Shown: positions 8,802 through 16,746, numbered from the stretch's first letter. The stretch: DNA of 64,000 nt from Desulfatitalea alkaliphila (GCF_022968795.1 NZ_JALJRB010000003.1:1-64000); one strand, 5' to 3'. The notes: generated by a model not told the origin, from the sequence alone. Numbers and translations: made by a program.

Positions 8802-9967
8802 GCGACAAGACCCCTGGCCTGCAACCGCTGTTGCGCCTTTTTCGAATGCTGAAAATCGAATACGCGATCCCCCAACTCCGATTCCTGAATGCCGTTCAAG
8901 GCACCGTCAAACAGTCCCATATTTTCCATCACACAGGCATAGGCCGCCACGCTTTTGCGCCACGAGTCGCCAGCCACCGTCGTGTAGCGCAGGCTCTGCA
9001 TGGCCACTTCTTCCACGCCGATCGGAATGCCCAGCCATTCCGAACAGGCCCGGGCGGCCAAATCCTTGCGCTTTTGACACACCTCGGCCCCCAGGGTCAG
9101 CAGCATCAACATCTGGGTGACCAGTTCGGGTTCCTGTTGAATGAAGGCCGCGCCGGCTTCAACGGAGCAGCAGGCGTGGTCGTGCCAGCGTCCGGGCGGC
9201 ATGTCCTGCAAGTTGAGGATAAAGCGCCCCACGCCCTGATCGATGGTGACGGCCGGGAAAGGCTGAGCGCCGATGATGCCGTCGGCGATGCGGTTGTTCA
9301 ACGCCGCCACCAAGTTGCCGTGGCCCTTCATGTTGATGAAGCGTATGTCGGCGTCCCTGTTGGAGAGATCTTCGGTGAAAGAGAGTCCTTCATGGGCCAA
9401 GGCCCCGCTGAAAATGATGGACGCCACCGTATCCGGTCCGGGAATTCCAATGGTGAACGGGCGATCCTTCTGTTTGACCGTATCGACGAAACCTTCCCAG
9501 GAGTCGATGGGCTGATCCTTGTGCACCACAAAAACATTGCCGGCGGTTTGCACCGGGCTTACCAATCGCACATCGATACCCCGGTCCACCGACATCAGGA
9601 TGGCCTGGGTACCGCTGATGCCCATGTCGATGCTGCCCTGGGCCATCAATTTCTCCACGTCGGGCCCCTTTTTGGTCGGTATCAACTGCACTGCGGCAGC
9701 GCGAGCGCCATCGACATGGAGTTCATAGCGCCTTCCCTCGATGACGGGTTTTAGAAAAATATTGAACCGCTCCTGAAACAGATCACCATGCTTGGCCGCT
9801 ACGATCAGGGGGGCGTGATGGTCGGATAGGATATAGGCCATACGGATGGTCGGCACCGACCCGCGGGCCACCGGGGGCATCATAAATCCGGCGGCGCCGC
9901 AGGCCGCAGCCCCCAATGCGAACTTACCAGTGGTTTTAAAGAACGTACGTCGACTGATCTTTTTCAT
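8798..9967 (-). CDS. Tat-exported NMT1/NrtA-like ABC substrate-binding protein
   Basis: A 389-residue periplasmic binding protein. The N-terminus holds a twin-arginine signal (SRRTFFK followed by a Gly/Ala-rich hydrophobic stretch ending near PPVARGS). This is unusual for this class and implies folding, possibly with a ligand or cofactor, before export. The mature part has the NMT1/SsuA layout (IRMAYILSDHHAPLIVAAK, then GSIDMGISGTQAIL, then a NMKGHGNLVAALNNRIADG segment). I start at the ATG at 9967 (AAGGAG 5 nt upstream) rather than the longer open frame. It lies 13 nt after the first HgdB/YjiM-like gene, which ties import of its ligand directly to that reductase. Confidence 0.9.
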   Translation of the reverse strand: MKKISRRTFFKTTGKFALGAAACGAAGFMMPPVARGSVPTIRMAYILSDHHAPLIVAAKHGDLFQERFNIFLKPVIEGRRYELHVDGARAAAVQLIPTKKGPDVEKLMAQGSIDMGISGTQAILMSVDRGIDVRLVSPVQTAGNVFVVHKDQPIDSWEGFVDTVKQKDRPFTIGIPGPDTVASIIFSGALAHEGLSFTEDLSNRDADIRFINMKGHGNLVAALNNRIADGIIGAQPFPAVTIDQGVGRFILNLQDMPPGRWHDHACCSVEAGAAFIQQEPELVTQMLMLLTLGAEVCQKRKDLAARACSEWLGIPIGVEEVAMQSLRYTTVAGDSWRKSVAAYACVMENMGLFDGALNGIQESELGDRVFDFQHSKKAQQRLQARGLVA

Positions 9968-9980
9968 CTTGGCTCCTTGA

Positions 9981-11168
9981 TCATTCCTCTTTTCCATCAT
10001 GAAAATCGGGTTGCAACATTTCCAGAAAGGCCTCGATACGCGTGCGCAGCGCCCCCAGATCGTTCTGCCCGTAATCGGTGCACAGGTGCAGCAAGGGGAT
10101 CGGGCCGGTCCGTTCCAAGTGCTTCGCGACAGCGGCGTCCTCGACCATATAGGTGTGGCAGGCGTGCCACGTCAGGTCGACGATCCCGTCGACCCGGTAC
10201 TCGGTCACCAATTCGCTCAGCAGCGCCATGCGCCCCTCATTGGGTGTCATGCAGCTGCAGGGCAATGCCCGATAGCGCCTTGCGATGGCCTGCAGCGGTT
10301 CAGGATCCTCTTCATCCACCAGGGACCAGGCGGATTTCAAGCTGGTGCAATTTTCCATGCCCACGACCACACCGCCAACCGCTTCAATGAGGCGCAGCAC
10401 CTTGTCCGAACCTTTCCCCAGAGGTGTGCCGGTCAATAGAATGCGCGGACGGCCGTTATAAGAGGCGGCTGTCCGAGGCACTTCGCGCAGGGCTTGCACC
10501 AATGCCGCCAGACGTTCGGCATAGGCGTCGGCATCGGGCCAAAAGTTGCGCAGCTCCAGTACCGGCAGCAGATCCCAGCCGGAGACCCGCACAGCGTCAT
10601 CTGCGACATTGACCTTGTGCAGTTGCCGCAAAAGGCGGCGGATGTGATTCTGCACCCGGATCTCGACGGCCAGGGCTTCCCGGGTAATACGGTTGCCTGT
10701 CATCTCCTCCACAAAGGCTGCCAGCCGCACAACCTCGGTGTCCCAGTAATCCTGCGCCCCCTGCAGATTCGGCGCATAGGGCAGCTGCATCACATGCAAC
10801 GGTTTGAGCCGCCGCATCAATTCGTACATCTTTTTCTTGCCGTCGCAGGTAGTCTCTCCGACCACTGCGTGGGAAACGGCGAAAAACGGGCAGGTGCCTG
10901 TGATGGCATAGCCGTAACTGGACTTGATCAGCGGGCAAAGGTTGGCCGGCAAGTCGGCCTCGGCGGCGGCAATGGGATCGTCCCGCTTACCGCAGAGCCC
11001 CACCGGCAGGGCGCCGGCGGCGCGAATGACCTCCGCCGGCGCGAACACGCAGTACACCCCGATGATCTTGCGCCCTCTTTCGCGCGCCTCTTCCAGTTCC
11101 AGCAAACTCTTTTCGGCCATGGCGCTGAATTGGTCCAACAAGCGCCGCACCGCGGCCATGGCCGTCAT
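9981..11168 (-). CDS. Double-cubane-cluster-type protein (YjiM/HgdB family), subunit 1
   Basis: A 395-residue member of the 2-hydroxyacyl-CoA dehydratase D family. Its closest recognisable pattern is the E. coli YjiM/double-cubane-cluster type. Characteristic blocks are GVYCVFAPAEV (C40), ANLCPLIKSSYGY (C78), TCPFF (C93), VGETTCDGKKKMYE (C108), MENCTSLKS (C274), PCSCMTPNEGR (C304, C306), WHACHTY (C337) and LCTDYGQND (C363). Proteins of this group carry Fe-S cubanes (an [Fe8S9] double cubane in the characterised case) and, with an ATP-driven activase, reduce small molecules. There is no acyl-CoA-pathway gene nearby, so I do not call it a dehydratase. Its ATG overlaps the stop of the second paralogue by 4 nt. 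Confidence 0.88.
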   Translation of the reverse strand: MTAMAAVRRLLDQFSAMAEKSLLELEEARERGRKIIGVYCVFAPAEVIRAAGALPVGLCGKRDDPIAAAEADLPANLCPLIKSSYGYAITGTCPFFAVSHAVVGETTCDGKKKMYELMRRLKPLHVMQLPYAPNLQGAQDYWDTEVVRLAAFVEEMTGNRITREALAVEIRVQNHIRRLLRQLHKVNVADDAVRVSGWDLLPVLELRNFWPDADAYAERLAALVQALREVPRTAASYNGRPRILLTGTPLGKGSDKVLRLIEAVGGVVVGMENCTSLKSAWSLVDEEDPEPLQAIARRYRALPCSCMTPNEGRMALLSELVTEYRVDGIVDLTWHACHTYMVEDAAVAKHLERTGPIPLLHLCTDYGQNDLGALRTRIEAFLEMLQPDFHDGKEE

Positions 11169-12445
11169 GGTTTGAGCAGCTCGACGAAGGCCTCCACGCG
11201 CGTCTTGAGCTGACCGGCGTCTTCCATGCCGTAATCGGTCTCGATGCGCAGGCAGGGAATGTTTTCGTCCTCAAGGGCCTTTTCCACCGGAATGGCTTCC
11301 ATCAGGTAGGGCTGGCAGAACTGCAGGCCGTAGTGAATCACGCCGTCGGCGTGATAAGCGCCCACCATTTCCTTGATGTGCATCAAGCGATCCGGATTGG
11401 GGGTGAAGATGGCGCAATCCACCTGAAAGTAGCGATCCACTATGGCCGCCATCAGCTCATCCACGGTGCGGCCCGTGTCGTCGGTCAGATGGCGGGTGCC
11501 CCGCTCGCCTACGCACGACTCCTCGCCGACGATCACCGCGCCGGCGCTCTCGATGATCCAGGGCAGCTTCCAGTTGGGAACGGCCTGGGGACAGCCTGAA
11601 ATCAGAATACGCGGCGTTCCGGCCGCAAACACCCCTTGCTGTTGCGCCACCCGTTTTTCCAACTCGTCGCAGATGGCGTTCACCGATGCCGTGAAGCGCG
11701 CCGGGTTGTCATAAAAGAACACCTGGTTTGCCAAAAGCGCATCCAGGCCGGAGATGGGCGTCGGATCGGCGGCGCGCAGGGAAAGCAGGCGATGCAGGGC
11801 GGCGCGCTTGGCGTTGACCGTGCGGATGGCCTCCTTGAGCGCATCTGCGGTGATGGTCACGCCGGTCAGTACTTCCATGGCCGCCTTGAAGCGATCATAC
11901 TCGGCCTTGAGCAGGGCGCGCCCCTGATCGGACTTCATCTGCGGCAGGTCCATCACATAGAGATTCTCGATCATGTGACCCAAGGATTCATAAGCCTTCT
12001 TCTTGCCGTCGCAGGTGTTTTCGCCCACGACCATGTCGGCGCTCTCCAAGTAGGGACACACTTTTCCGATCTTGAAGCCGAAAGCCGATTTGATCAGGGC
12101 GCAGGTGTTGCGCGGCAGCAGCATTTCCACCTCTTCCATGGCGAAGTCGGCGCCGGAGCACAACCCCACCAGGGTGGCGTTGGCGGCCAGCACGATCTCT
12201 TCGGGCACGAAAACGCAGTAGGAACCGACGATCTTGCGGCCGGCGGCCTTCTCGTCGAGCAACTCCTTGATGCGCAGGCCGTGCACTTCGCTCATGACGA
12301 AATCGAAATAGCCCATCCCTTCGGGCCGGTCCTGCTGGGCCAGATAAATTTCCCGGTAGGCATTGCCCAACACCCCCAACAGGGCATCGTGCGCTTCCAG
12401 GTCAAGACCCAAATCTGTCCACATGGAACGGTAATCGTCACTCAT
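11165..12445 (-). CDS. Double-cubane-cluster-type protein (YjiM/HgdB family), subunit 2
   Basis: A 426-residue paralogue of the next gene, with a 30-40-residue N-terminal extension. Shared blocks are GSYCVFVPEEIVLAANA (C77), GLC (C96), RNTCALIKSAFGFKIG (C115), VCPYLES (C130), VGENTCDGKKKAYE (C145), EESCVGERG (C311) and ETDYGMEDAGQL. It differs at informative places: an extra Cys in ISGCPQAVP (C285), only one Cys in VDCAIFTPNPDR where subunit 1 has CSC, and QFCQPY instead of HACHTY. The two chains are therefore not interchangeable copies, and a heterodimer is likely. AAAGGAG lies 6 nt before the ATG. It follows the IscA-like gene by 17 nt. Confidence 0.88.
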   Translation of the reverse strand: MSDDYRSMWTDLGLDLEAHDALLGVLGNAYREIYLAQQDRPEGMGYFDFVMSEVHGLRIKELLDEKAAGRKIVGSYCVFVPEEIVLAANATLVGLCSGADFAMEEVEMLLPRNTCALIKSAFGFKIGKVCPYLESADMVVGENTCDGKKKAYESLGHMIENLYVMDLPQMKSDQGRALLKAEYDRFKAAMEVLTGVTITADALKEAIRTVNAKRAALHRLLSLRAADPTPISGLDALLANQVFFYDNPARFTASVNAICDELEKRVAQQQGVFAAGTPRILISGCPQAVPNWKLPWIIESAGAVIVGEESCVGERGTRHLTDDTGRTVDELMAAIVDRYFQVDCAIFTPNPDRLMHIKEMVGAYHADGVIHYGLQFCQPYLMEAIPVEKALEDENIPCLRIETDYGMEDAGQLKTRVEAFVELLKP

Positions 12446-12462
12446 TTCAGTCTCCTTTCATG

Positions 12463-12774
12463 TCAAGAACAGCAGCTCTCCGAAGAACCACAGCCGCCGC
12501 AGCCGCCATTGGAAGGCAGCGCCGTGGTAACCTTGAAGCCTTCCCCGGCAAAATCAATCTCGATGGGCTGCGCCAGCTCGAGGAACACTTTGTCCACCAC
12601 ATATTGGATGCCAGCGAACTCGAAGGTGGCATCGTCGGGGTGAATCGAATCCAGCGCCAGCGCCATTTGGGATCCGCCGCAGCGGCTGGCCATGAACACG
12701 CGAATGGGTTTGATTTCATTGTCATCGAAAAAGCGCGCGATCCGCTCCTGGGCCGCATCCGTCACATTCAGCAT
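12463..12774 (-). CDS. IscA/HesB-like Fe-S carrier protein
   Basis: A 103-residue A-type carrier-like protein. The N-terminal Cys sits in SRCGGSQMAL (C32), and the C-terminal tail is a Cys-rich cluster GGCGGCGSSESCCS, an expanded version of the usual CGCG tail. The start is the ATG at 12774 with AAGGAG 9 nt upstream; a longer open frame to 12870 has no support. Placement directly before the two cluster proteins suggests it inserts or shuttles iron-sulfur clusters for them. The role is inferred from the family and the location. Confidence 0.8.
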   Translation of the reverse strand: MLNVTDAAQERIARFFDDNEIKPIRVFMASRCGGSQMALALDSIHPDDATFEFAGIQYVVDKVFLELAQPIEIDFAGEGFKVTTALPSNGGCGGCGSSESCCS

Positions 12775-12970
12775 GATTGCTACTCCTTGCAGTACTCCCC
12801 GAATGCAGTGGGGATTAATCAACATTGATACTTCACTGATACAGAACAGCGGGGTCTGCACCCAGGGCACAACAAGCCCCGCATCTCAGGCAATTGGATT
12901 CGAAGCCGCGTCGTTGATAATGGCTTCAATCAGAGGTGCATGAAATGAAATGGCGGTATCGGTTCGATAC

Positions 12971-13459
12971 CTATGCCTGTTCGCCAACCAACCCGCTGAA
13001 GATCACTCGCAAATCCCTTTCTCTTACAGATGACAAGGGGTCGTAATCATCTTCCTTGAAATCCGGTGCGACATCCGCCATGGCTGCATTGAGCGCCTTG
13101 CCTTCCAAGGCCAGTGCGGTGCAGCGCTCTTTGACTTGCGCCGCGCTCAATTCCCGGTTGTTTTCGATCCAGCGGTGGCAATCGTCATGACTTCCCACGT
13201 AGAGCAAATAGAGCTGTCGGCGGTGCTTGTAGGTCACCAGGCGGTAGCCGCTGCCCAGGTCGTACTTCATCACCCCCTTGATGCGCAGCTCGCCGTGCTT
13301 GGTGGTGGTGCCGACGCGATCCGGCACGATTTCGCCCGATCGCATGCGCGCTACAATATCCTCGGCCCGGGCCGCGGCAAGGGCCGCTTTTTTGCCTGAA
13401 CGCTGCAGTTGCTGCAACCCTTTGAAAAACTTTCGATCGAGGTATACCTTTTCAATCAT
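12971..13459 (-). CDS. RelE/ParE-superfamily-like protein
   Basis: A 162-residue protein. The middle part (GTTTKHGELRIKGVMKYDLGSG, then YRLVTYKHRRQLYLLYVGSHDDCHRWIENN) resembles the RelE fold of mRNA-interferase toxins: beta-strands with a basic YR...K.R pattern and a conserved HDDCHRW block. The N-terminal helix region EKVYLDRKFFKGLQQLQRSGKK fits too. A C-terminal extension of about 50 acidic/polar residues is not part of the usual fold. No antitoxin-like gene lies next to it. The start at 13459 has a GGGG-containing site upstream. It sits inside the Hdr/double-cubane array with a 196-nt gap after it, so it may be an insertion rather than a functional part. Confidence 0.55.
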   Translation of the reverse strand: MIEKVYLDRKFFKGLQQLQRSGKKAALAAARAEDIVARMRSGEIVPDRVGTTTKHGELRIKGVMKYDLGSGYRLVTYKHRRQLYLLYVGSHDDCHRWIENNRELSAAQVKERCTALALEGKALNAAMADVAPDFKEDDYDPLSSVRERDLRVIFSGLVGEQA

Positions 13460-13493
13460 GGTCCCCTTCCATGCCGGAAATTCCGGCGTACCG

Positions 13494-13901
13494 TTACATG
13501 GTCGTAATCGATTCCGCAATTTCGTCCTGTGCGCTGATGACCGGGCAGGCATCCACGCAGGCCCGGCAACCGGTGCACCGATCCATATCTATGGAACGGG
13601 CGCGCTTGCGCACCTGCACGCGAAAACGCCCTGCCCGACCGGCAACGCGCTCCACATCGGCGCAGGTCACCAATTCGATATTGGGATGCCGCCCGGTGGC
13701 CACCAGCTGCGGGGAGAGGATGCACATGGAGCAGTCGATGGTGGGAAAAGTTTTGTCCAACTGCCCCATGGCACCGCCGATGGCCGGTGTCTTCTCGACC
13801 AAGTAAACGAGAAAACCGGAATCGGCCAAATCCAAGGCGGCCTGTATGCCGGCGACACCACCGCCCACGATCATGACGGCACCCGTTGTTTTTATCTCCA
13901 T
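13494..13901 (-). pseudogene. Truncated HdrA-like protein (HdrA stub)
   Basis: A 135-residue piece matching the interior of HdrA. It has the Rossmann start VMIVGGGVAGIQAALDLAD, the LVEKTPAIGGAMGQLDKTFPT block, DCSMCILSPQLV, and the first ferredoxin-like motif CTGCRACVDACPV, after which it ends (ESITTM). Full HdrA proteins are several hundred residues and continue with the rest of the FAD domain and more ferredoxin motifs; neither follows here. GGGAG precedes the start, and the frame has no internal stop. It is either a decayed remnant or a minimised electron-transfer stub. Neighbouring MvhD- and HdrD-like genes show it belongs with this module. Confidence 0.72.
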
Positions 13902-13995
13902 CCTTTTCTCCCTCTCTTTCCTTCACCTCTGAGCGCCTCCTTGCGCTGATTCTTTGCGCTCGGCGGCGATCGCATTCCCCGGCGACGCCACCGGG

Positions 13996-14439
13996 CTAGC
14001 CGCCGGCGGCCGCAAGATCCGCCGGCGGTGCCTTGACCATTCGTCTGGCCGGACCCAACGCTTGGACCGCCTCGGTGACCCGAATGGCGGTGGCGGCAAA
14101 CTTGGTGGATTCGGCCGATGAGATCCACGAAAAGTGAAGCCGAGCGGGCTCAACCCACGTGTACTCCAGGAAATTGGCCAGCAAAGCGAACTTGCGCCGG
14201 GCGTAGAAGTTGCCTTCGATATAGTGGCAATCGCCCGGATGACACCCCGACACCCAGATGCCGTCAGCGCCTTCCCGCAGGGCGGCCAGGATGAACTTGG
14301 GGCTGATGCGGCCGCTGCAGGGAACACGGATCACGCGGATGTTGGGCGGATATTGCAGCCGGCTCACACCGGCCAGGTCCGCGGCACCATAGGTACACCA
14401 GTTGCAGAAAAAGGCGATAATTGTGGGCTGCCATTCCAT
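13996..14439 (-). CDS. MvhD-like [2Fe-2S] protein, copy 2
   Basis: A 147-residue MvhD/FlpD-family protein with the conserved Cys set FFCNWCTYGAADLAG, VPCSGRI and SGCHPGDCHY. These proteins pass electrons between a hydrogenase or other donor and HdrA. The start at 14439 has GGGAG about 10 nt upstream and is separated by only 4 nt from the stop of copy 1, so the two are certainly co-transcribed. The C-terminal 20 residues are Ala/Pro-rich and variable. The following gene is the HdrA stub, 94 nt away. Confidence 0.88.
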   Translation of the reverse strand: MEWQPTIIAFFCNWCTYGAADLAGVSRLQYPPNIRVIRVPCSGRISPKFILAALREGADGIWVSGCHPGDCHYIEGNFYARRKFALLANFLEYTWVEPARLHFSWISSAESTKFAATAIRVTEAVQALGPARRMVKAPPADLAAAGG

Positions 14440-14443
14440 GGGA

Positions 14444-14902
14444 TCAATTGCTCCCTTCCGCCTGCAGGTCTGTCTCGCAGACATTTGCGGCACGCAGGGG
14501 ACTGGGGCCCAACCGCCGGATCGTTTCGGTCATCTCGGTGGCGATTTCGGCAAAGCGCGGGCCCATGGCCGAACTGAGGTTGAACATGCGCACCCGATCT
14601 TCTTCCATGCCCATCTCGGCCAACTGTTTGCGCACGGCCATGACCCGCCTTTTGGCTTTGAGGTTACCCTCCAGGAAGTGGCACTCGCCTTCTAGGCAGC
14701 CGGCCACATACACGCCGTCGGCGCCGTCCTCGATAGCCCTGAGCAGGTGCAGCATATCCACGCGACCGGTGCAGGGTATCTGGATGATTTTTACGTTGGC
14801 CGGGTAGTTCAGGCGCATGCTGCCCGCCAGGTCTCCGGCGGCGTATGCGCAATATTTGCAGCAGAAGGCCAGGATTCGGGGTTCGAAAAGGTCATCCGTC
14901 AT
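14444..14902 (-). CDS. MvhD-like [2Fe-2S] protein, copy 1
   Basis: A 152-residue MvhD-family protein with ILAFCCKYCAYAAGDLAG (C14, C15, C18), IPCTGRVDMLHLL (C44) and AGCLEGECHFLEGN (C69, C74). It resembles copy 2 in the Cys core but differs clearly in sequence and tail, so the pair is an old duplication. I start at 14902 (AGGAG 8 nt upstream). It lies 31 nt after the HdrD-like gene. By family it links an electron donor to an Hdr-type complex. Confidence 0.9.
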   Translation of the reverse strand: MTDDLFEPRILAFCCKYCAYAAGDLAGSMRLNYPANVKIIQIPCTGRVDMLHLLRAIEDGADGVYVAGCLEGECHFLEGNLKAKRRVMAVRKQLAEMGMEEDRVRMFNLSSAMGPRFAEIATEMTETIRRLGPSPLRAANVCETDLQAEGSN

Positions 14903-14933
14903 GTGGTCGTCTCCTGTATGATTCATTTCGGTT

Positions 14934-16268
14934 TCAGCGGCCTGCAAAAGGATCCGGGGTGCCCGGCTCGCCCGGCAGCCAGACCTCTTTCAGGTTGTCG
15001 CCGAGATACTCGCGTTCGTTCTCGGCCAGGATGCCCAGGGACAATGCGATGATGCTCCACAGGTGGGTGACGTGATAGACCCCTTCGTAGTGTTCGGCCA
15101 ATTCATGGATCTGGGCGTGGCAGTTGTGGCAAGGGGTCAGGCAGTAGTCGGCGCCGGTGGCGATGATCTGATCGAACTTGATTTTGCCGTATTTGAAACG
15201 GGCCTCGGTGTAACCGGATTGCAAGTAGCCGCCCCCGCCGCCGCAACAGAAGTTGTTGGATTTGTTGGGCACCATGTCGATGAAGTTTTCTTCGCCCACG
15301 CAAGCCTTGACCACATAGCGCATCTTGTCCGCCTGGACATCGCCGTAGCTCTTGCGGATCTGGTTGCAGGGGTCCTGGACGGTGAACTTGATCTTCAGAT
15401 CTTTGTTCCAGTCACTGCTGACCTTGAGTTTGCCCGACCGGATCCACTCATAGTAATAGGCCACCATGGGGGCGATCTCCAGCGGGGAGTTGATGCCGAA
15501 TTTTTTGTCGGCCGCCCACACCGAGTAAGTGGAATGACCACATTCCGTATTCAGATATACTTTGCATCCCAATTCTTCGGCCCGCCGCAGGGAGCTTTCG
15601 GCGATCTTTTTCCAATTTTCGTCATCGGCCAAAAACATGCAGTAATTTTCGCCGCCCCAACCGGTGCAGCTATATGTCCAGTCGGCGCCTGCCAGGTGGA
15701 GGATTTTCCACAGCGGCACCATTTCATCGGGCTCGGTGACCGGCTCGCGGGAGTTCTGGCTGAGAAAGAAATGGGCCCCCTGCTTCTCCAGGGGCGCTTG
15801 CAGGTTCTCCCACCCCGGCTGGGTTTCGCGAACCTCCTCGAGCACGTCCTCCACCACGAAGCGGAAATCCTCCGGCGGGGTGCCCATGGCGCTGCAACTT
15901 TCGTTGCGCAAGGCCATGTCGCAGGAACCGAGAATGCCCTTGGGGCGCTCCTCCCGCGGCCACAGCTTGCGCGCCTCGAACACCAGGCCGGCGATGTTGA
16001 TCTCCATGGGACACACATACGTGCAACGGGTGCACATGGAACACATCCACACCCAGGGGTGCTTGGTGATCTCCTTGTCCATGCCCAGGACCACCATGCG
16101 CAGGAATTTTCGAGGATCCATGTTTTCCAGGCCGGTGGCGGGACACCCGGAGGCGCAGGCGCCGCAGGTGAGGCAAAGGCTCAGGTTGCCGCCGTTGGGC
16201 AGCAGGGATTTGACCTTGTCGAGAAAACAATCGGTATCACATCGGGCAACGGGTTGGGCGGTGGTCAT
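14934..16268 (-). CDS. HdrD/HdrCB-like Fe-S oxidoreductase subunit
   Basis: A 444-residue soluble protein. The N-terminal part (HdrC-like) has two [4Fe-4S] motifs: C32-C35-C38-C42 (CLTCGACASGCP) and C76-C79-C82-C86 (CSMCTRCTYVCP). The C-terminal part has a CCG-domain pattern typical of HdrB: DPCNQIRKSYG, NNFCCGGGGGYLQ and PCHNCHAQI. An upstream region (YSCTGWGGENYC) may be the second CCG domain. Such proteins hold the unusual cluster that reduces disulfides, or act as modified electron-transfer subunits in sulfate reducers. The ATG at 16268 has AAGGAG 7 nt upstream; the TTG two codons earlier is not needed. It is the first gene of the long minus-strand array. Confidence 0.9.
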   Translation of the reverse strand: MTTAQPVARCDTDCFLDKVKSLLPNGGNLSLCLTCGACASGCPATGLENMDPRKFLRMVVLGMDKEITKHPWVWMCSMCTRCTYVCPMEINIAGLVFEARKLWPREERPKGILGSCDMALRNESCSAMGTPPEDFRFVVEDVLEEVRETQPGWENLQAPLEKQGAHFFLSQNSREPVTEPDEMVPLWKILHLAGADWTYSCTGWGGENYCMFLADDENWKKIAESSLRRAEELGCKVYLNTECGHSTYSVWAADKKFGINSPLEIAPMVAYYYEWIRSGKLKVSSDWNKDLKIKFTVQDPCNQIRKSYGDVQADKMRYVVKACVGEENFIDMVPNKSNNFCCGGGGGYLQSGYTEARFKYGKIKFDQIIATGADYCLTPCHNCHAQIHELAEHYEGVYHVTHLWSIIALSLGILAENEREYLGDNLKEVWLPGEPGTPDPFAGR

Positions 16269-16746
16269 GCGCAAGCTCCTTATCCGCAGTTGGCTGTCCT
16301 GTAATGAAATTGTTATCGCCGTGACGCCCGGAACCGCGCCTTGCGACAGGATGCGTTCAACAAGCGTCCGGTCGTTCGGTGGGTCGGCACAGGTGAAGCG
16401 TGCGTATGGATGCTTACGGGAATAGGATAGGAAATACCGATCCGTCGTCCATACCTGCGCAAGCCAACCCGGGCTGCGAGCAGCGGCTCACTCAGGTGAA
16501 ACCTCGGAATCTTCGGAATCGGTGGTGGGGCAAGGGCATTTCGATTTTCTGACTGTGTAATCGTTTTTGTTCTGTGTTGCACATCAACCGCAAGAAGGAG
16601 CGACTATAGGAAGGTGTTGCAGAGAAGTCAAAATGTTATTATCGATGGATGGCGTGTTATACCATAGAAATTATCGATGACAAGAGGTCGAATTCGGGGG
16701 CTCGCAATACGCCAGCCCCCGGTTGTGGCGGGACAATCGATCCGGA
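16269..16746. other. Gene-free interval upstream of the Hdr/double-cubane array
   Basis: About 480 bases with no convincing gene on either strand. It must carry the promoter of the long minus-strand array. I found no clean sigma-54 or sigma-70 pair. The right edge holds a stem-loop listed separately. Confidence 0.6.
16696..16720 (-). terminator. Stem-loop downstream of the flavoprotein gene
   Basis: Inverted arms GGGGGCT and AGCCCCC (7 bp, 11-nt loop) lie 26 nt after the stop of the minus-strand flavoprotein gene. No T-run follows, so it is a weak or Rho-assisted terminator that would separate this gene from the array downstream. Confidence 0.4.

Noticed and set aside
9981-12445. Benzoyl-CoA reductase or 2-hydroxyacyl-CoA dehydratase
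   Set aside because: The paralogues carry the extra YjiM/double-cubane Cys blocks, and no CoA ligase, hydratase or acyl-CoA dehydrogenase lies nearby.
16281-16300. GG-N10-GC match on the minus strand before the HdrD-like gene
   Set aside because: The -24 half is poor, and the start would fall inside the ribosome-binding site, so it cannot serve as the array promoter.
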